Counted from the stretch's first letter, positions 1 to 5,518 are shown. The stretch is DNA of 8,034 bases from Acidimicrobiia bacterium (GCA_013815505.1 JACDGA010000072.1:1-8034), one strand, 5' to 3'. Notes: a model not told the origin generated them from the sequence alone. Made by a program: numbers and translations.

Positions 1-431
1 ACACCGACACGTCCGCCCTCGACCTTCGCACCACGGTCATCCACCTCGGTCGCGGGGCGACCTCCACACCTGTGGTCGACTTCGACTGGACACCGGAGTC
101 GCTGGAGGCCTACGACGCTCGCTTCGCCACCGACGGCAGGGAGGGGCGACTCGTCGGGCTGTTCCACCAGCAAGCCGATTGGCCGACGTGGGAACGCCAC
201 CCGAGCGGCGAGGAGGTCGTCGTCCTGCTCAGCGGTCGTGCCGATCTGATCCAGTGGATCGACGGGCACGAGCGCGTCATCGCCTTGGCGCCGAACGAGG
301 CGATCGTCAACCCGATCGGCGTCTGGCACACGGCGACCGTGCACGAGCCCGGCGACATGTTGTTCATCACCCCCGGTGAAGGAACCGAGCACGTCGCTCG
401 CGACGGGTCGCCACCCGACGGGTCGTCCTGA
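1..431 (+). CDS. Cupin-domain protein, 5' end outside the window
   Basis: The reading frame is open from base 3 to the TGA at 429-431 and gives 142 residues. A GTG at 72 could be taken as a start. However, the 23 codons before it are in frame, have high GC at third positions, and read like a normal N-terminus (ALDLRTTVIHLGRGATSTP), so I think the gene starts upstream of the window. The protein shows a single small beta-barrel cupin pattern: a first motif around WERHPSGEEVVVLLSG (roughly window residues 60-75) and a second around NPIGVWHTATVHEPG (about 100-115). Histidines in both motifs could bind a metal. Cupins of this type range from enzymes to small-molecule sensors, and nothing here fixes a substrate. 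The tail after the barrel (GTEHVARDGSPPDGSS) is polar and probably disordered. Family assignment is good; specific function is unknown. Confidence 0.75.
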   Translation, partial: TDTSALDLRTTVIHLGRGATSTPVVDFDWTPESLEAYDARFATDGREGRLVGLFHQQADWPTWERHPSGEEVVVLLSGRADLIQWIDGHERVIALAPNEAIVNPIGVWHTATVHEPGDMLFITPGEGTEHVARDGSPPDGSS

Positions 432-510
432 CGGTCTGGGCGGGATCTGTTGCAACTGGTGGAAACGATCCGCCCAGACCGTGGAATGGGAGGAATCCCG
501 CCCAGACGGT
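431..510. repeat. Intergenic inverted/direct repeat cluster (three related arms)
   Basis: Arm A (431-447, ACGGTCTGGGCGGGATC) is the inverse of arm B (467-482, GATCCGCCCAGACCGT), apart from one extra G. A third arm C (494-510, AATCCCGCCCAGACGGT) is a direct copy of B with two differences and can also pair with A. The 19-nt loop between A and B contains the perfect 8-bp palindrome GTTGCAAC (449-456). Arm A begins at the last base of the cupin stop codon, so the structure lies right at the 3' end of that gene. No T-run follows, so it is not a classic intrinsic terminator. It could be a transcript-end stabiliser, a factor-dependent terminator, or one copy of a dispersed REP-like element. Confidence 0.7.
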
Positions 511-518
511 GGTGGGGG

Positions 519-524
519 TACCGT
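519..524 (+). promoter_or_regulatory. -10 box TACCGT of a leaderless promoter for the LLM gene
   Basis: TACCGT fits the actinobacterial TANNNT -10 pattern and is followed by 7 nt and then ATG at 532, so the expected transcription start coincides with the start codon. The same spacing occurs before four other genes in this window. No clear -35 box is seen. It lies just downstream of the repeat cluster. Confidence 0.5.
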
Positions 525-531
525 CCGGGTG

Positions 532-1344
532 ATGCGCTGGGGATTGTCGTTGTCGCTGTCCGAGGAACTGGCCGAACCTGCCGTGGTCGCTGAGGTCGCG
601 GCGGCGGCCGAGGCCTCGGGATGGGACGGTGTCTTCGTCTGGGATCATCTCTGGAACCGGACCGGCGCACCGTTCGCCGATCCGTGGGTCACGCTGGCGG
701 CCATCGCCGGCGCCACGCAACGGGTCACGATCGGCACGATGGTGACAGCGCTGCCGCGCCGCCGGACCCAGCTGGTCGCCCAGGCCACGTCGACGCTCGA
801 CCGTCTGTCGGGCGGCCGGATGGTGCTCGGACTCGGGCTCGGTGTCGACAGCCACGGCGAGTTCTCGGCGTTCGACGAGGCCGCGGCCACGGATCGCGAC
901 CGGGCGGCAGCCCTCGACCGTGGCATCGAGTCGCTCGTCCCGATGCTCGCGGGTGCTGCGGTCCCCCGGGCCGGCGACCGAGTGACGACGGTGCCGTGCG
1001 TGCAACGGCCGCGATGCCCAATCTGGATCGCAGGCCGCGTCGACCGCACCGCCGGGCCACGTCGTGTCGCCCGCCATCACCTCGAAGGGCTGGCACTCGT
1101 GAGCACCGACGGCTGGATGCCCGATCACGTCACGGGCGCGCTCGCCGCGAGTGGCCTCACGGCGGGTGACCTCGACGTCGCACTCGTCGGTGGGACGCAT
1201 CCGGATCCGTCGGGCCTGGCCGCAGCGGGGGCAACCTGGTGCGTCCCCGAGATCAGTCCCGGCGCGACGGCTGCCGAGGCGCTCGCCCTTGCGGGGCGTG
1301 CCCCGGACGAGGCGGCGCCCCATCGTGAGGTGTTCGGTCGATGA
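532..1344 (+). CDS. LLM class (luciferase-like) flavin-dependent oxidoreductase
   Basis: The 270-residue protein begins MRWGLSLSLSEELAEP. It shows the luciferase-like TIM-barrel pattern: AAAAEASGWDGVFVWDHLW (about 24-42), then DPWVTLAAIAGATQRVTIGTM (50-70), then LVAQATSTLDRLSGGRMVLGLGLG (81-104), which is the usual run of strands 2 to 4. Proteins of this family use reduced FMN or coenzyme F420, and actinobacteria have many F420-dependent members, but the sequence does not decide the cofactor. At 270 residues it is shorter than the common 300-350. I chose ATG 532 over GTG 529 and over an upstream ATG at 376 because the upstream extension is antisense-like repeat sequence overlapping the cupin gene, and because TACCGT sits 7 nt before ATG 532. 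Its TGA overlaps the next gene's ATG, so the two are likely translated together. Substrate unknown. Confidence 0.85.
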   Translation: MRWGLSLSLSEELAEPAVVAEVAAAAEASGWDGVFVWDHLWNRTGAPFADPWVTLAAIAGATQRVTIGTMVTALPRRRTQLVAQATSTLDRLSGGRMVLGLGLGVDSHGEFSAFDEAAATDRDRAAALDRGIESLVPMLAGAAVPRAGDRVTTVPCVQRPRCPIWIAGRVDRTAGPRRVARHHLEGLALVSTDGWMPDHVTGALAASGLTAGDLDVALVGGTHPDPSGLAAAGATWCVPEISPGATAAEALALAGRAPDEAAPHREVFGR

Positions 1345-1742
1345 CGATCCAGCTGGCGATGGTCGGTGTCGTCGTCGAGGACATGGCTCGGGCGCTCGCG
1401 TTCTATCGCCGCCTCGGACTCGAGATCCCCCAGGAGGCCGACGGCGAGCGCTTCGTGATGCACCGCATGGCGAGTGGCGTCACGATCTTCTTCGACACCG
1501 TGTTCATCGCCGCCAGCGACCCGGCGCGGGAGCGAGCGCCGTCAGGCTCGTACAACACCGTGCTCGAGTTCTACGCCGGCACTCGCGACGCCGTGGACAC
1601 CACGCACGCCGAGCTCGTGGCGCACGGCTACACGAGCCGCAAGGCTCCGTGGAAGTCACCGGGGCCGTACGCCGCGCTCATCGAGGATCCTGACGGCAAC
1701 GTCATCCTGCTCACCGCAGAAGATCCCAACGCCGACATCTGA
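1341..1742 (+). CDS. VOC family protein (glyoxalase/bleomycin-resistance fold)
   Basis: The protein has 133 residues and two beta-alpha-beta-beta-beta modules. Module one starts at LAMVGVVVEDMARALAFYRRLG (about 5-26) with the diagnostic helix and aromatic FYR. Module two starts near YNTVLEFY (about 71-78) and ends with IEDPDGNVILLTAEDP (about 114-129), the classic C-terminal signature. The usual N-terminal metal-ligand histidine of glyoxalase I is absent (V9 or nearby instead), so it may be a binding or non-glyoxalase member rather than a metalloenzyme. The ATG lies in the ATGA overlap with the LLM gene, with a good ribosome-binding site GAGGTG at 1327-1332, 8 nt upstream. Pairing with an LLM oxidoreductase suggests a shared small-molecule pathway, but no substrate can be named. 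Confidence 0.85.
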   Translation: MTIQLAMVGVVVEDMARALAFYRRLGLEIPQEADGERFVMHRMASGVTIFFDTVFIAASDPARERAPSGSYNTVLEFYAGTRDAVDTTHAELVAHGYTSRKAPWKSPGPYAALIEDPDGNVILLTAEDPNADI

Positions 1743-1795
1743 CGTTGACGGGTCGCCTCAGTGAGTGGTGCATCGTTGCTGTCCGTGACGAGTAC

Positions 1796-2458
1796 TCATC
1801 TGTCTCGGACGGCCGCGTGGAGTCGGGTGAGGTAGTCGGAGCGCTCGATCTCGACGACACCGAGTGAGGCGAGGTGCGGTGTCACCCACTGCACGTCGAG
1901 CAGCTCGGCGTCGGTGGCGCGCAGCCATTCGACGAGGTGCACGAGTGCGACCTTGGAGGCATCCGTGGCGTGGTGGAACATCGCCTCGCCGGCGAAGAAG
2001 CGGTGGATGCGGACGCCGTACAGCCCACCGACGAGCTGACCGTCCTCGTCGAGCGCCTCGAACGAGTGTGCCCAGCCGAGCTCGTGCAGACGCGTGTACG
2101 CCGCCACGAACTCGTCGTCGATCCAGGCGCCGGGTCGCGCAGGGTCGGCGCACTGGCGCATGACATCGGAGAACCGCCCGTCGCGTTCCACGGTGTAGCG
2201 ACGCAGGCTGCGGCGCAGCGAGCGGCTGACGACGAGCCCGTCGAGCGGTAGCACGCCCCTCGACACAGGCGAGAACCACGCCAGCCGGCGGCGGCGGAGG
2301 GCGTCACGCGACGGCATCGGGAAAAGCCCTTGCCGGTAGGCGGCGAGCAGCGTGCCCGGTTCGAGATCGCCGCCGATCCCCACCAGGTCGCCGTCGGCAT
2401 GCCGTGGGTCGGGGAACTCCCACCTCGTTGGACGTGGCTCGAGCGGCAGTGCGATCAG
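1796..2458 (-). CDS. aat: Leucyl/phenylalanyl-tRNA-protein transferase, likely CTG start
   Basis: Aat transfers Leu or Phe from aminoacyl-tRNA to proteins with N-terminal Arg or Lys, marking them for the ClpS/ClpAP branch of the N-end rule pathway in the cytoplasm. Visible family features, numbered from the proposed start, are LEPRPTRWEFPDP (6-18), LVGIGGDLEPGTLLAAYRQG (25-44), LFPMP, SRGVLPLDGLVVSRSLRRSLRR, CADPARPGAWI, LHELGWAHSFE, and the core GGLYGVRIHRFFAGEAMFHHATDASKVAL region. In that core GEAMF replaces the usual GESMF. There is no ATG, GTG or TTG at a sensible place. The next canonical codon, GTG at 2383, would remove the conserved N-terminus, and the upstream GTG at 2785 adds about 109 residues of out-of-frame sequence from inside the previous gene. 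CTG at 2458 forms CTGA with the preceding TGA (2455-2457), the counterpart of the common ATGA overlap, and gives 220 residues. Product assignment is strong; the start is inferred. Confidence 0.85.
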   Translation of the reverse strand: MIALPLEPRPTRWEFPDPRHADGDLVGIGGDLEPGTLLAAYRQGLFPMPSRDALRRRRLAWFSPVSRGVLPLDGLVVSRSLRRSLRRYTVERDGRFSDVMRQCADPARPGAWIDDEFVAAYTRLHELGWAHSFEALDEDGQLVGGLYGVRIHRFFAGEAMFHHATDASKVALVHLVEWLRATDAELLDVQWVTPHLASLGVVEIERSDYLTRLHAAVRDR

Positions 2459-3306
2459 TACCGGTAGAAGCCCTCGCCGGACTTGCGACCGAGCTTGCCG
2501 GCCGCCACCATGCGTCGCAGCGTGGGCACGGCGGCGTAGTTGGGTTCGCGGGACTCGTCGTAAAGCGCCTCGAGGATCGACAGCGACGTGTCGAGGCCGA
2601 CGAGGTCGAGCAGCGCGAACGGCCCCATCGGGAAGTTGCAGCCGCCCTGCATCGCCGTGTCGATGTCTTCTTTCGTCGCCGTGCCGTGCTCCCAGAGCCG
2701 GATGGCGTTGTTGAGATAGGGGAACAGCAGCGCATTGACGACGAAGCCGGCACGGTCGGCGACCTCGATCGCGTCCTTGCCGCACGCCGTGGCGAACTCC
2801 ATCGCCGTCTTGATCGTGTCGTCGGATGCGGTGATGGGTCGCACCACCTCGACGAGCCGCATCATCGGTGCCGGGTTGAAGAAGTGGATCCCGCAGACGC
2901 GATCGGGGCGCTGCGTCTGGATCGCCATCTCGACGACCGGCAGGGTCGAGGTGTTCGTGGCGAGGATTCCGTCGTCCTTGACGATCTGCTCGAGCTCGGC
3001 GAACAGCTCACGCTTGACGTCGAGGTCCTCGACGACGCTCTCGATCACGAGATCGCACTCGGCGAGCCGGCCGAGGTGATCCGTGCAGACGATGCGCGAA
3101 AGGGTGGCCGTGCGCTCGGCATCGTCGAGCTTGCCCTTCTCGACGAGCTTGGCGAGGTTGGCTTCCACCTTCGCTTTGACGTCGTCGGCTCCTGCCGTGG
3201 TGCGCGAGCGGACGACGACGTCGAAGCCGGCACGCGAGGCGACCTCGGCGAGTCCAGATCCCATGATGCCGGACCCGATGATCCCGACCGTCGTCAGCCC
3301 ACTCAT
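2455..3306 (-). CDS. 3-hydroxyacyl/3-hydroxybutyryl-CoA dehydrogenase
   Basis: This NAD(P)-dependent enzyme interconverts 3-hydroxyacyl-CoA and 3-oxoacyl-CoA in fatty-acid or butanoate metabolism. The 283 residues match the stand-alone short enzyme (Hbd/FadB2 type), not the multifunctional FadB. The Rossmann motif GSGIMGSG (11-18) is near the N-terminus. The catalytic set is present: Ser in NTS (S120), His in GIHFFNPAP (H141), Glu in LVEVV (E153) and Asn in FVVN (N191). The C-terminal helical dimerisation domain follows, with NFPMGPFALLDLVGLD (224-239) and the ending GRKSGEGFYRY. ATG 3306 is preceded by TAGGGT at a 7-nt distance, which supports this start. It is the first gene of an operon with aat, whose start overlaps its stop. 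A perfect palindrome lies just upstream of its -10 box. The exact acyl-chain preference and hence hbd versus fadB2 cannot be told. Confidence 0.92.
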   Translation of the reverse strand: MSGLTTVGIIGSGIMGSGLAEVASRAGFDVVVRSRTTAGADDVKAKVEANLAKLVEKGKLDDAERTATLSRIVCTDHLGRLAECDLVIESVVEDLDVKRELFAELEQIVKDDGILATNTSTLPVVEMAIQTQRPDRVCGIHFFNPAPMMRLVEVVRPITASDDTIKTAMEFATACGKDAIEVADRAGFVVNALLFPYLNNAIRLWEHGTATKEDIDTAMQGGCNFPMGPFALLDLVGLDTSLSILEALYDESREPNYAAVPTLRRMVAAGKLGRKSGEGFYRY

Positions 3307-3313
3307 CGCCGAC

Positions 3314-3319
3314 ACCCTA
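3314..3319 (-). promoter_or_regulatory. -10 box TAGGGT (leaderless) for the dehydrogenase-aat operon
   Basis: Read on the minus strand, TAGGGT is followed by 7 nt and ATG 3306. A possible -35 box TTGGCT lies at 3338-3343, 18 nt upstream. The palindrome at 3320-3335 fills the spacer between them, so a bound protein would block this promoter directly. Confidence 0.5.
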
Positions 3320-3335
3320 GTTACCCGGCGGTAAC
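3320..3335. promoter_or_regulatory. Perfect 16-bp palindrome, probable operator between divergent genes
   Basis: GTTACCCGGCGGTAAC has two perfect 6-bp arms around a 4-bp centre. It lies in the 57-bp gap between the dehydrogenase (start 3306, minus) and the S51-like gene (start 3364, plus). Relative to the predicted starts it covers the -35/-10 spacer of the minus promoter and about -29 to -44 of the plus promoter, so one dimeric regulator could control both. Half-sites of TTAC...GTAA type are common for TetR-family repressors of acyl-CoA metabolism; that link is inference. No regulator gene is adjacent. Confidence 0.5.
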
Positions 3336-3351
3336 GCAGCCAATGGGCACC

Positions 3352-3357
3352 TACGAT
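3352..3357 (+). promoter_or_regulatory. -10 box TACGAT (leaderless) for the S51-like gene
   Basis: TACGAT, 6 nt, then GTG 3364. Exactly the same hexamer and spacing precede the MoaD-like gene at 5555. This favours GTG 3364 over the upstream in-frame ATG at 3343, which would put the -10 box inside the coding sequence. Confidence 0.5.
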
Positions 3358-3363
3358 CCCAGC

Positions 3364-3987
3364 GTGATCATCTTTCAAGGTGGCGGTCCCTTCGAGGCCC
3401 ACGACGAGATCGACGCCGGCGTGCTCGCCCGCAGCGGCGCGACGACGGTTGCCGTGTTGCCAACGGCCGATGCGATGGAGAACCCTGGGCTGCTGGTCGA
3501 GGCCGCTCGGTCGTGGGCGCAGCGCGTCGGCGGGCCTGAGATCGACGACGTCATGGTGCTGCAGCGCGCCGAGGCGACCGACGCTGCGGCGGCGCGCCTG
3601 CGGGCCGCCGGTGCCGTGTGGGTCGTCGGCGACTCGCCGATGCACCTGCGCTCGGTGTTGAAGGACACGCCGATCGTCGAGGCACTGCGCCACCATGCCG
3701 ACGAGGGAGTCCTCGTGGCGGTCGGGGCGTGCGCGGCGGCGATGTGCGACCCGATGACCGATCCTCGCGGCGGCGCCTTCACGCTGGGCCTCGGTCTCGT
3801 CGCCGGTCTCGCGCTCGTCACCGAGTCCGAGACCCTGACCGCCGAACGCCTCAACCGCACCCGAGAGCTCGCCGCCGAGCACGGTGACGCCTGTCTTGCC
3901 GTGATGCCCTCGGGCTCCGCACTCTCCCGAGACGACACTGGCTGGACCGTGCACGGTGACGTCGACGTCGTCGGCGACTTGCCGTGA
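3364..3987 (+). CDS. Peptidase S51 / type 1 glutamine amidotransferase-like protein
   Basis: The 207-residue protein has the class I glutamine-amidotransferase/cyanophycinase fold pattern. It starts with strand MIIFQGGGPF (1-10), then VAVLPTADAMENP (29-41). VVGDSPMHLRSVLKDTP (87-103) corresponds to the cyanophycinase region that presents an acidic residue and a Gln/Ser before the nucleophile. VAVGACAAAMCDPM (118-131) is the nucleophile elbow, followed by the well-formed DPRGGAFTLGLGL segment. In cyanophycinases the elbow residue is Ser (GxSAG); here C123 takes that place, and the elbow is GACAA. The protein may be a Cys hydrolase, an amidotransferase-like enzyme, or catalytically altered. An ATG at 3343 would add MGTYDPS; I prefer GTG 3364 because of the -10 box spacing. 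It is divergent from the dehydrogenase-aat operon. No signal peptide is visible, so it is probably cytoplasmic. Substrate unknown. Confidence 0.75.
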   Translation: MIIFQGGGPFEAHDEIDAGVLARSGATTVAVLPTADAMENPGLLVEAARSWAQRVGGPEIDDVMVLQRAEATDAAAARLRAAGAVWVVGDSPMHLRSVLKDTPIVEALRHHADEGVLVAVGACAAAMCDPMTDPRGGAFTLGLGLVAGLALVTESETLTAERLNRTRELAAEHGDACLAVMPSGSALSRDDTGWTVHGDVDVVGDLP

Positions 3988-4051
3988 TCCTGCGGCCTCG
4001 TCGCTGGCGCTTCCTCGGCACCTGACGTCGAGTCGTCGCGGCGGTCCTGGC

Positions 4052-4435
4052 TCAGGTGGTCGCGTTGGCGAGCCGTTCGATCCGTCGGAGAGCGGTGCGG
4101 CACACGACGAGGTAGGGCGCTACGAGGATCGGCACGCCGATCCTCGCCCGGCACCGGTTGCCGATGGCGTCGACGCGATGGTCCGTGGCCGGGACGCCTG
4201 CGACGGACCACGCCCACGATCGACCCTCGGTGTACTCGGTGATGACGAAGCCCAGCTCGATGCCGCCGACCACGGTGACGTGGCCGGTCGTGCCCTCGGC
4301 CAGCTCATCGGCGTCGTGCAGCTCGGCCGCGGTGACGGTCGGTCCCCACCTGGGCCACTCGTCGAGATCGATGAGCACTCGCCACACCTGCGCCTGCGAC
4401 GCGCTCATGGTCCGCTCGGCGGCGAGCCGCTTCAT
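4052..4435 (-). CDS. SRPBCC (START/polyketide-cyclase-like) family protein
   Basis: The protein has 127 residues. The N-terminal strand-helix pattern ASQAQVWRVLIDLDEWPRWGPTV (about 12-34) is the hallmark of the SRPBCC/Bet v1-like fold, a deep hydrophobic ligand pocket used for lipids, polyketides or other small molecules. The middle part (GTTGHVTVVGGIELGFVITEY, about 48-68) and RSWAWSVAGVPATDHRVDAIG (72-92) give the curved beta-sheet, and the C-terminal helix is VAPYLVVCRTALRRIERLAN (105-124). ATG 4435 was chosen; a second ATG at codon 10 is possible. Unlike its neighbours it has no TANNNT box 6-7 nt before the start. It is convergent with the S51-like gene (64-bp gap) and divergent from the DoxX-like gene. 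Ligand unknown; it could be a simple binding protein or a toxin-antitoxin-type or aromatase-type member. Confidence 0.75.
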   Translation of the reverse strand: MKRLAAERTMSASQAQVWRVLIDLDEWPRWGPTVTAAELHDADELAEGTTGHVTVVGGIELGFVITEYTEGRSWAWSVAGVPATDHRVDAIGNRCRARIGVPILVAPYLVVCRTALRRIERLANATT

Positions 4436-4523
4436 GCCCGAGATGGATCTGCGCGCAATCCGGCCGAGGAAGGAGGTTCATCGCCGGACGATCGGCCGAG
4501 TAGCGAGGGGTCACACAAGCTCA

Positions 4524-4529
4524 TACGGT
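4524..4529 (+). promoter_or_regulatory. -10 box TACGGT (leaderless) for the DoxX-like gene
   Basis: TACGGT, 7 nt, then ATG 4537. It fits the pattern seen at four other genes here. The rest of the 101-bp divergent gap (4436-4536) shows no clear -35 box. Confidence 0.45.
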
Positions 4530-4536
4530 TCACTGG

Positions 4537-5010
4537 ATGCGAGAGGATGGGGGCGCGAAGCTGCGGATGGCGGGCCAGGTCGCCCTCGGAGCCGGCCTCG
4601 CGTTCGCGGGTGTGGGCCACCTGACGTTCGGGCGTGAAGAGTTTCGGGCACAGGTTCCGCCGTGGGTGCCGCTCGACACGGAATTCGTGGTGCTCGCGTC
4701 GGGTGTTGCGGAGATCGCGCTGGGGGGCGCGCTGCTCGGCACGTGGCGCCAGCCGCGCCGCGCCAAGCTCGGGGCGGTCGCTGCGGTCTTCTTCGTCGCC
4801 GTCTTCCCCGGCAACGTCGCCCAGTTCACCGAGGGGCGTGACGCCTTCGGCCTCGACACCGACACGAAGCGGCTCGTGCGGCTGCTGTTCCAACCCTTGC
4901 TCGTGGTGTTGGCCGTCGGGGCGACCGACGCCCGCCGGGTGCTCACGGGCACTCGGCGAGCTCTGCCGTCCACGGCGCGCCGCGTGCGGCGCCGCCTGCG
5001 GGGCGGCTGA
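4537..5010 (+). CDS. DoxX-like small integral membrane protein
   Basis: The 157 residues contain four hydrophobic segments: about 12-30 (GQVALGAGLAFAGVGHLTF), 50-69 (FVVLASGVAEIALGGALLGT), 77-97 (KLGAVAAVFFVAVFPGNVAQF) and 112-130 (RLVRLLFQPLLVVLAVGAT). The segment VPPWVPLDTEFVVLASGVAEIALG, with the polar Glu inside helix 2, is typical of the DoxX/DoxX-like four-helix family. Members are linked to quinone- or thiol-related redox complexes (in mycobacteria DoxX works with SodA and SseA), but this gene has no such partner next door. The C-terminal tail (about 131-157) is very Arg-rich and should stay in the cytoplasm. The first ten residues are polar. ATG 4537 is supported by TACGGT 7 nt upstream. 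Family call is fairly safe; role unknown. Confidence 0.75.
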   Translation: MREDGGAKLRMAGQVALGAGLAFAGVGHLTFGREEFRAQVPPWVPLDTEFVVLASGVAEIALGGALLGTWRQPRRAKLGAVAAVFFVAVFPGNVAQFTEGRDAFGLDTDTKRLVRLLFQPLLVVLAVGATDARRVLTGTRRALPSTARRVRRRLRGG

Positions 5011-5066
5011 TGCCACCGCCGACGAGCCGAAGACGCCCCGGCCGGAACGCTGCAGCTTGACGTCGC

Positions 5067-5153
5067 TCACGAGCGGGTGCAGGCGACCGGCGTCGCGTTC
5101 GCCGAGGAACGGAGGGACGAGCACGACGGGCGGATCGCCCTGTTCATCGACAT
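5067..5153 (-). CDS. Possible 28-residue small ORF with strong Shine-Dalgarno
   Basis: AAGGAG at 5157-5162 (minus strand) is followed by two in-frame ATGs, at 5153 (3 nt spacing, too short) and 5147 (9 nt spacing, ideal). The peptide would be 28 or 26 residues, with two Cys and many Ser/Arg, and almost every codon ends in G or C. It lies 23 nt downstream of the stop of the Pro/Thr-tailed membrane protein and could be cotranscribed with it. The peptide resembles nothing I know. An overlapping frame (through VDEQGDPPVVLVPPFLG) also looks coding-like but has no start at the ribosome-binding site, and it stays open antisense through the DoxX gene. A frameshifted remnant is therefore an alternative. 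The rest of 5011-5176 holds nothing I can identify. Confidence 0.25.
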   Translation of the reverse strand: MSMNRAIRPSCSSLRSSANATPVACTRS

Positions 5154-5176
5154 TCTCTCCTTGTACTCGTCGTCTG

Positions 5177-5509
5177 CTATGTGGTGGGTGGTGTCGTGGC
5201 GCCTGTGACGGTGGGAGACGTCGACGGGGTCGAGCCAGGGACCGTCGTGGGGGCGCCGGGGACGAGGGTGCCGGGGGCGATGGTGCCTGGGGCGAGGGTG
5301 CCGGGCACGGTGGTGGCCGGCACGATGTCGTCGTCGCTGCCACGGCTCGCGAACCATGCGATGCCGACGAGCGCGGCGAGCACCGCCACGAGCGCGCCGG
5401 CGCCCTTCAGGATCCGGCCCCGCGTCGAGCGACGGCGCTCGTGTTTGATCTCCTGCTCGATGCGAAGAGCACGGTTCTGCCGCTGGCGGTCACGCTTGTC
5501 GGTTGCCAC
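5177..5509 (-). CDS. Single-pass membrane protein with Pro/Thr-rich tail
   Basis: The 110 residues fall into three parts: a highly charged cytoplasmic N-terminus (MATDKRDRQRQNRALRIEQE, then Arg-rich to about 33), one transmembrane helix at about 35-54 (LKGAGALVAVLAALVGIAWF), and an outside tail of low complexity made of PGT repeats ending TGATTPPTT. The N-terminus looks like that of actinobacterial membrane-anchored cyclophilin-type peptidyl-prolyl isomerases (typically MxTxKRxRQRxNR, a TM helix, linker, PPIase). No isomerase domain follows, and the gene ends with TAG after the linker. It could be a stand-alone anchor, a secretion accessory, or a shortened paralogue. GTG 5509 is the first start in the open frame consistent with this N-terminus. 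It is divergent from the MoaD-like gene with only 45 bp between. Function unknown. Confidence 0.65.
   Translation of the reverse strand: MATDKRDRQRQNRALRIEQEIKHERRRSTRGRILKGAGALVAVLAALVGIAWFASRGSDDDIVPATTVPGTLAPGTIAPGTLVPGAPTTVPGSTPSTSPTVTGATTPPTT
5258..5317. repeat. Tandem 15-bp repeat coding for PGT-type pentapeptides
   Basis: Four adjacent 15-bp units (5258-5272, 5273-5287, 5288-5302, 5303-5317) resemble one another, with a shared GGGGCGA-GGTGCC core. In the minus-strand protein they encode the pentapeptide series VPGTL/APGTI/APGTL/VPGAP in the tail. The whole-codon unit lets copy number change without a frameshift, so tail length may vary between strains. Confidence 0.6.
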
Positions 5510-5518
5510 GAGGTCGTG

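Noticed and set aside
376..531. N-terminal extension of the LLM oxidoreductase to ATG 376
   Set aside because: It overlaps the end of the cupin gene and translates the repeat cluster; the family N-terminus begins at ATG 532.
367..1323. Long minus-strand frame opposite the LLM gene
   Set aside because: Arg-rich, low-quality translation with no domain pattern; it is an antisense shadow of the oxidoreductase.
1743..1795. Possible terminator between the convergent VOC gene and aat
   Set aside because: Only a weak imperfect pairing (CGTTGACGG with CCGTGACG) and no T-run; not enough to call.
2404..3342. Upstream extension of the S51-like gene (plus strand, over 300 codons)
   Set aside because: It is antisense to the strongly supported dehydrogenase, and the recognisable domain begins only at 3364.
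3988..4051. Possible bidirectional terminator between the S51-like and SRPBCC genes
   Set aside because: No stable stem with a T-run could be found by eye in this 64-bp convergent gap.
4432..5343. Long open frame on the minus strand across the DoxX-like gene
   Set aside because: It has no supported start, covers a convincing membrane protein in antisense, and its composition (long Arg/Pro/Ser runs) is what antisense frames of GC-rich genes give. Only its first part (about 5011-5150) looks coding-like, and this is noted under the small ORF.
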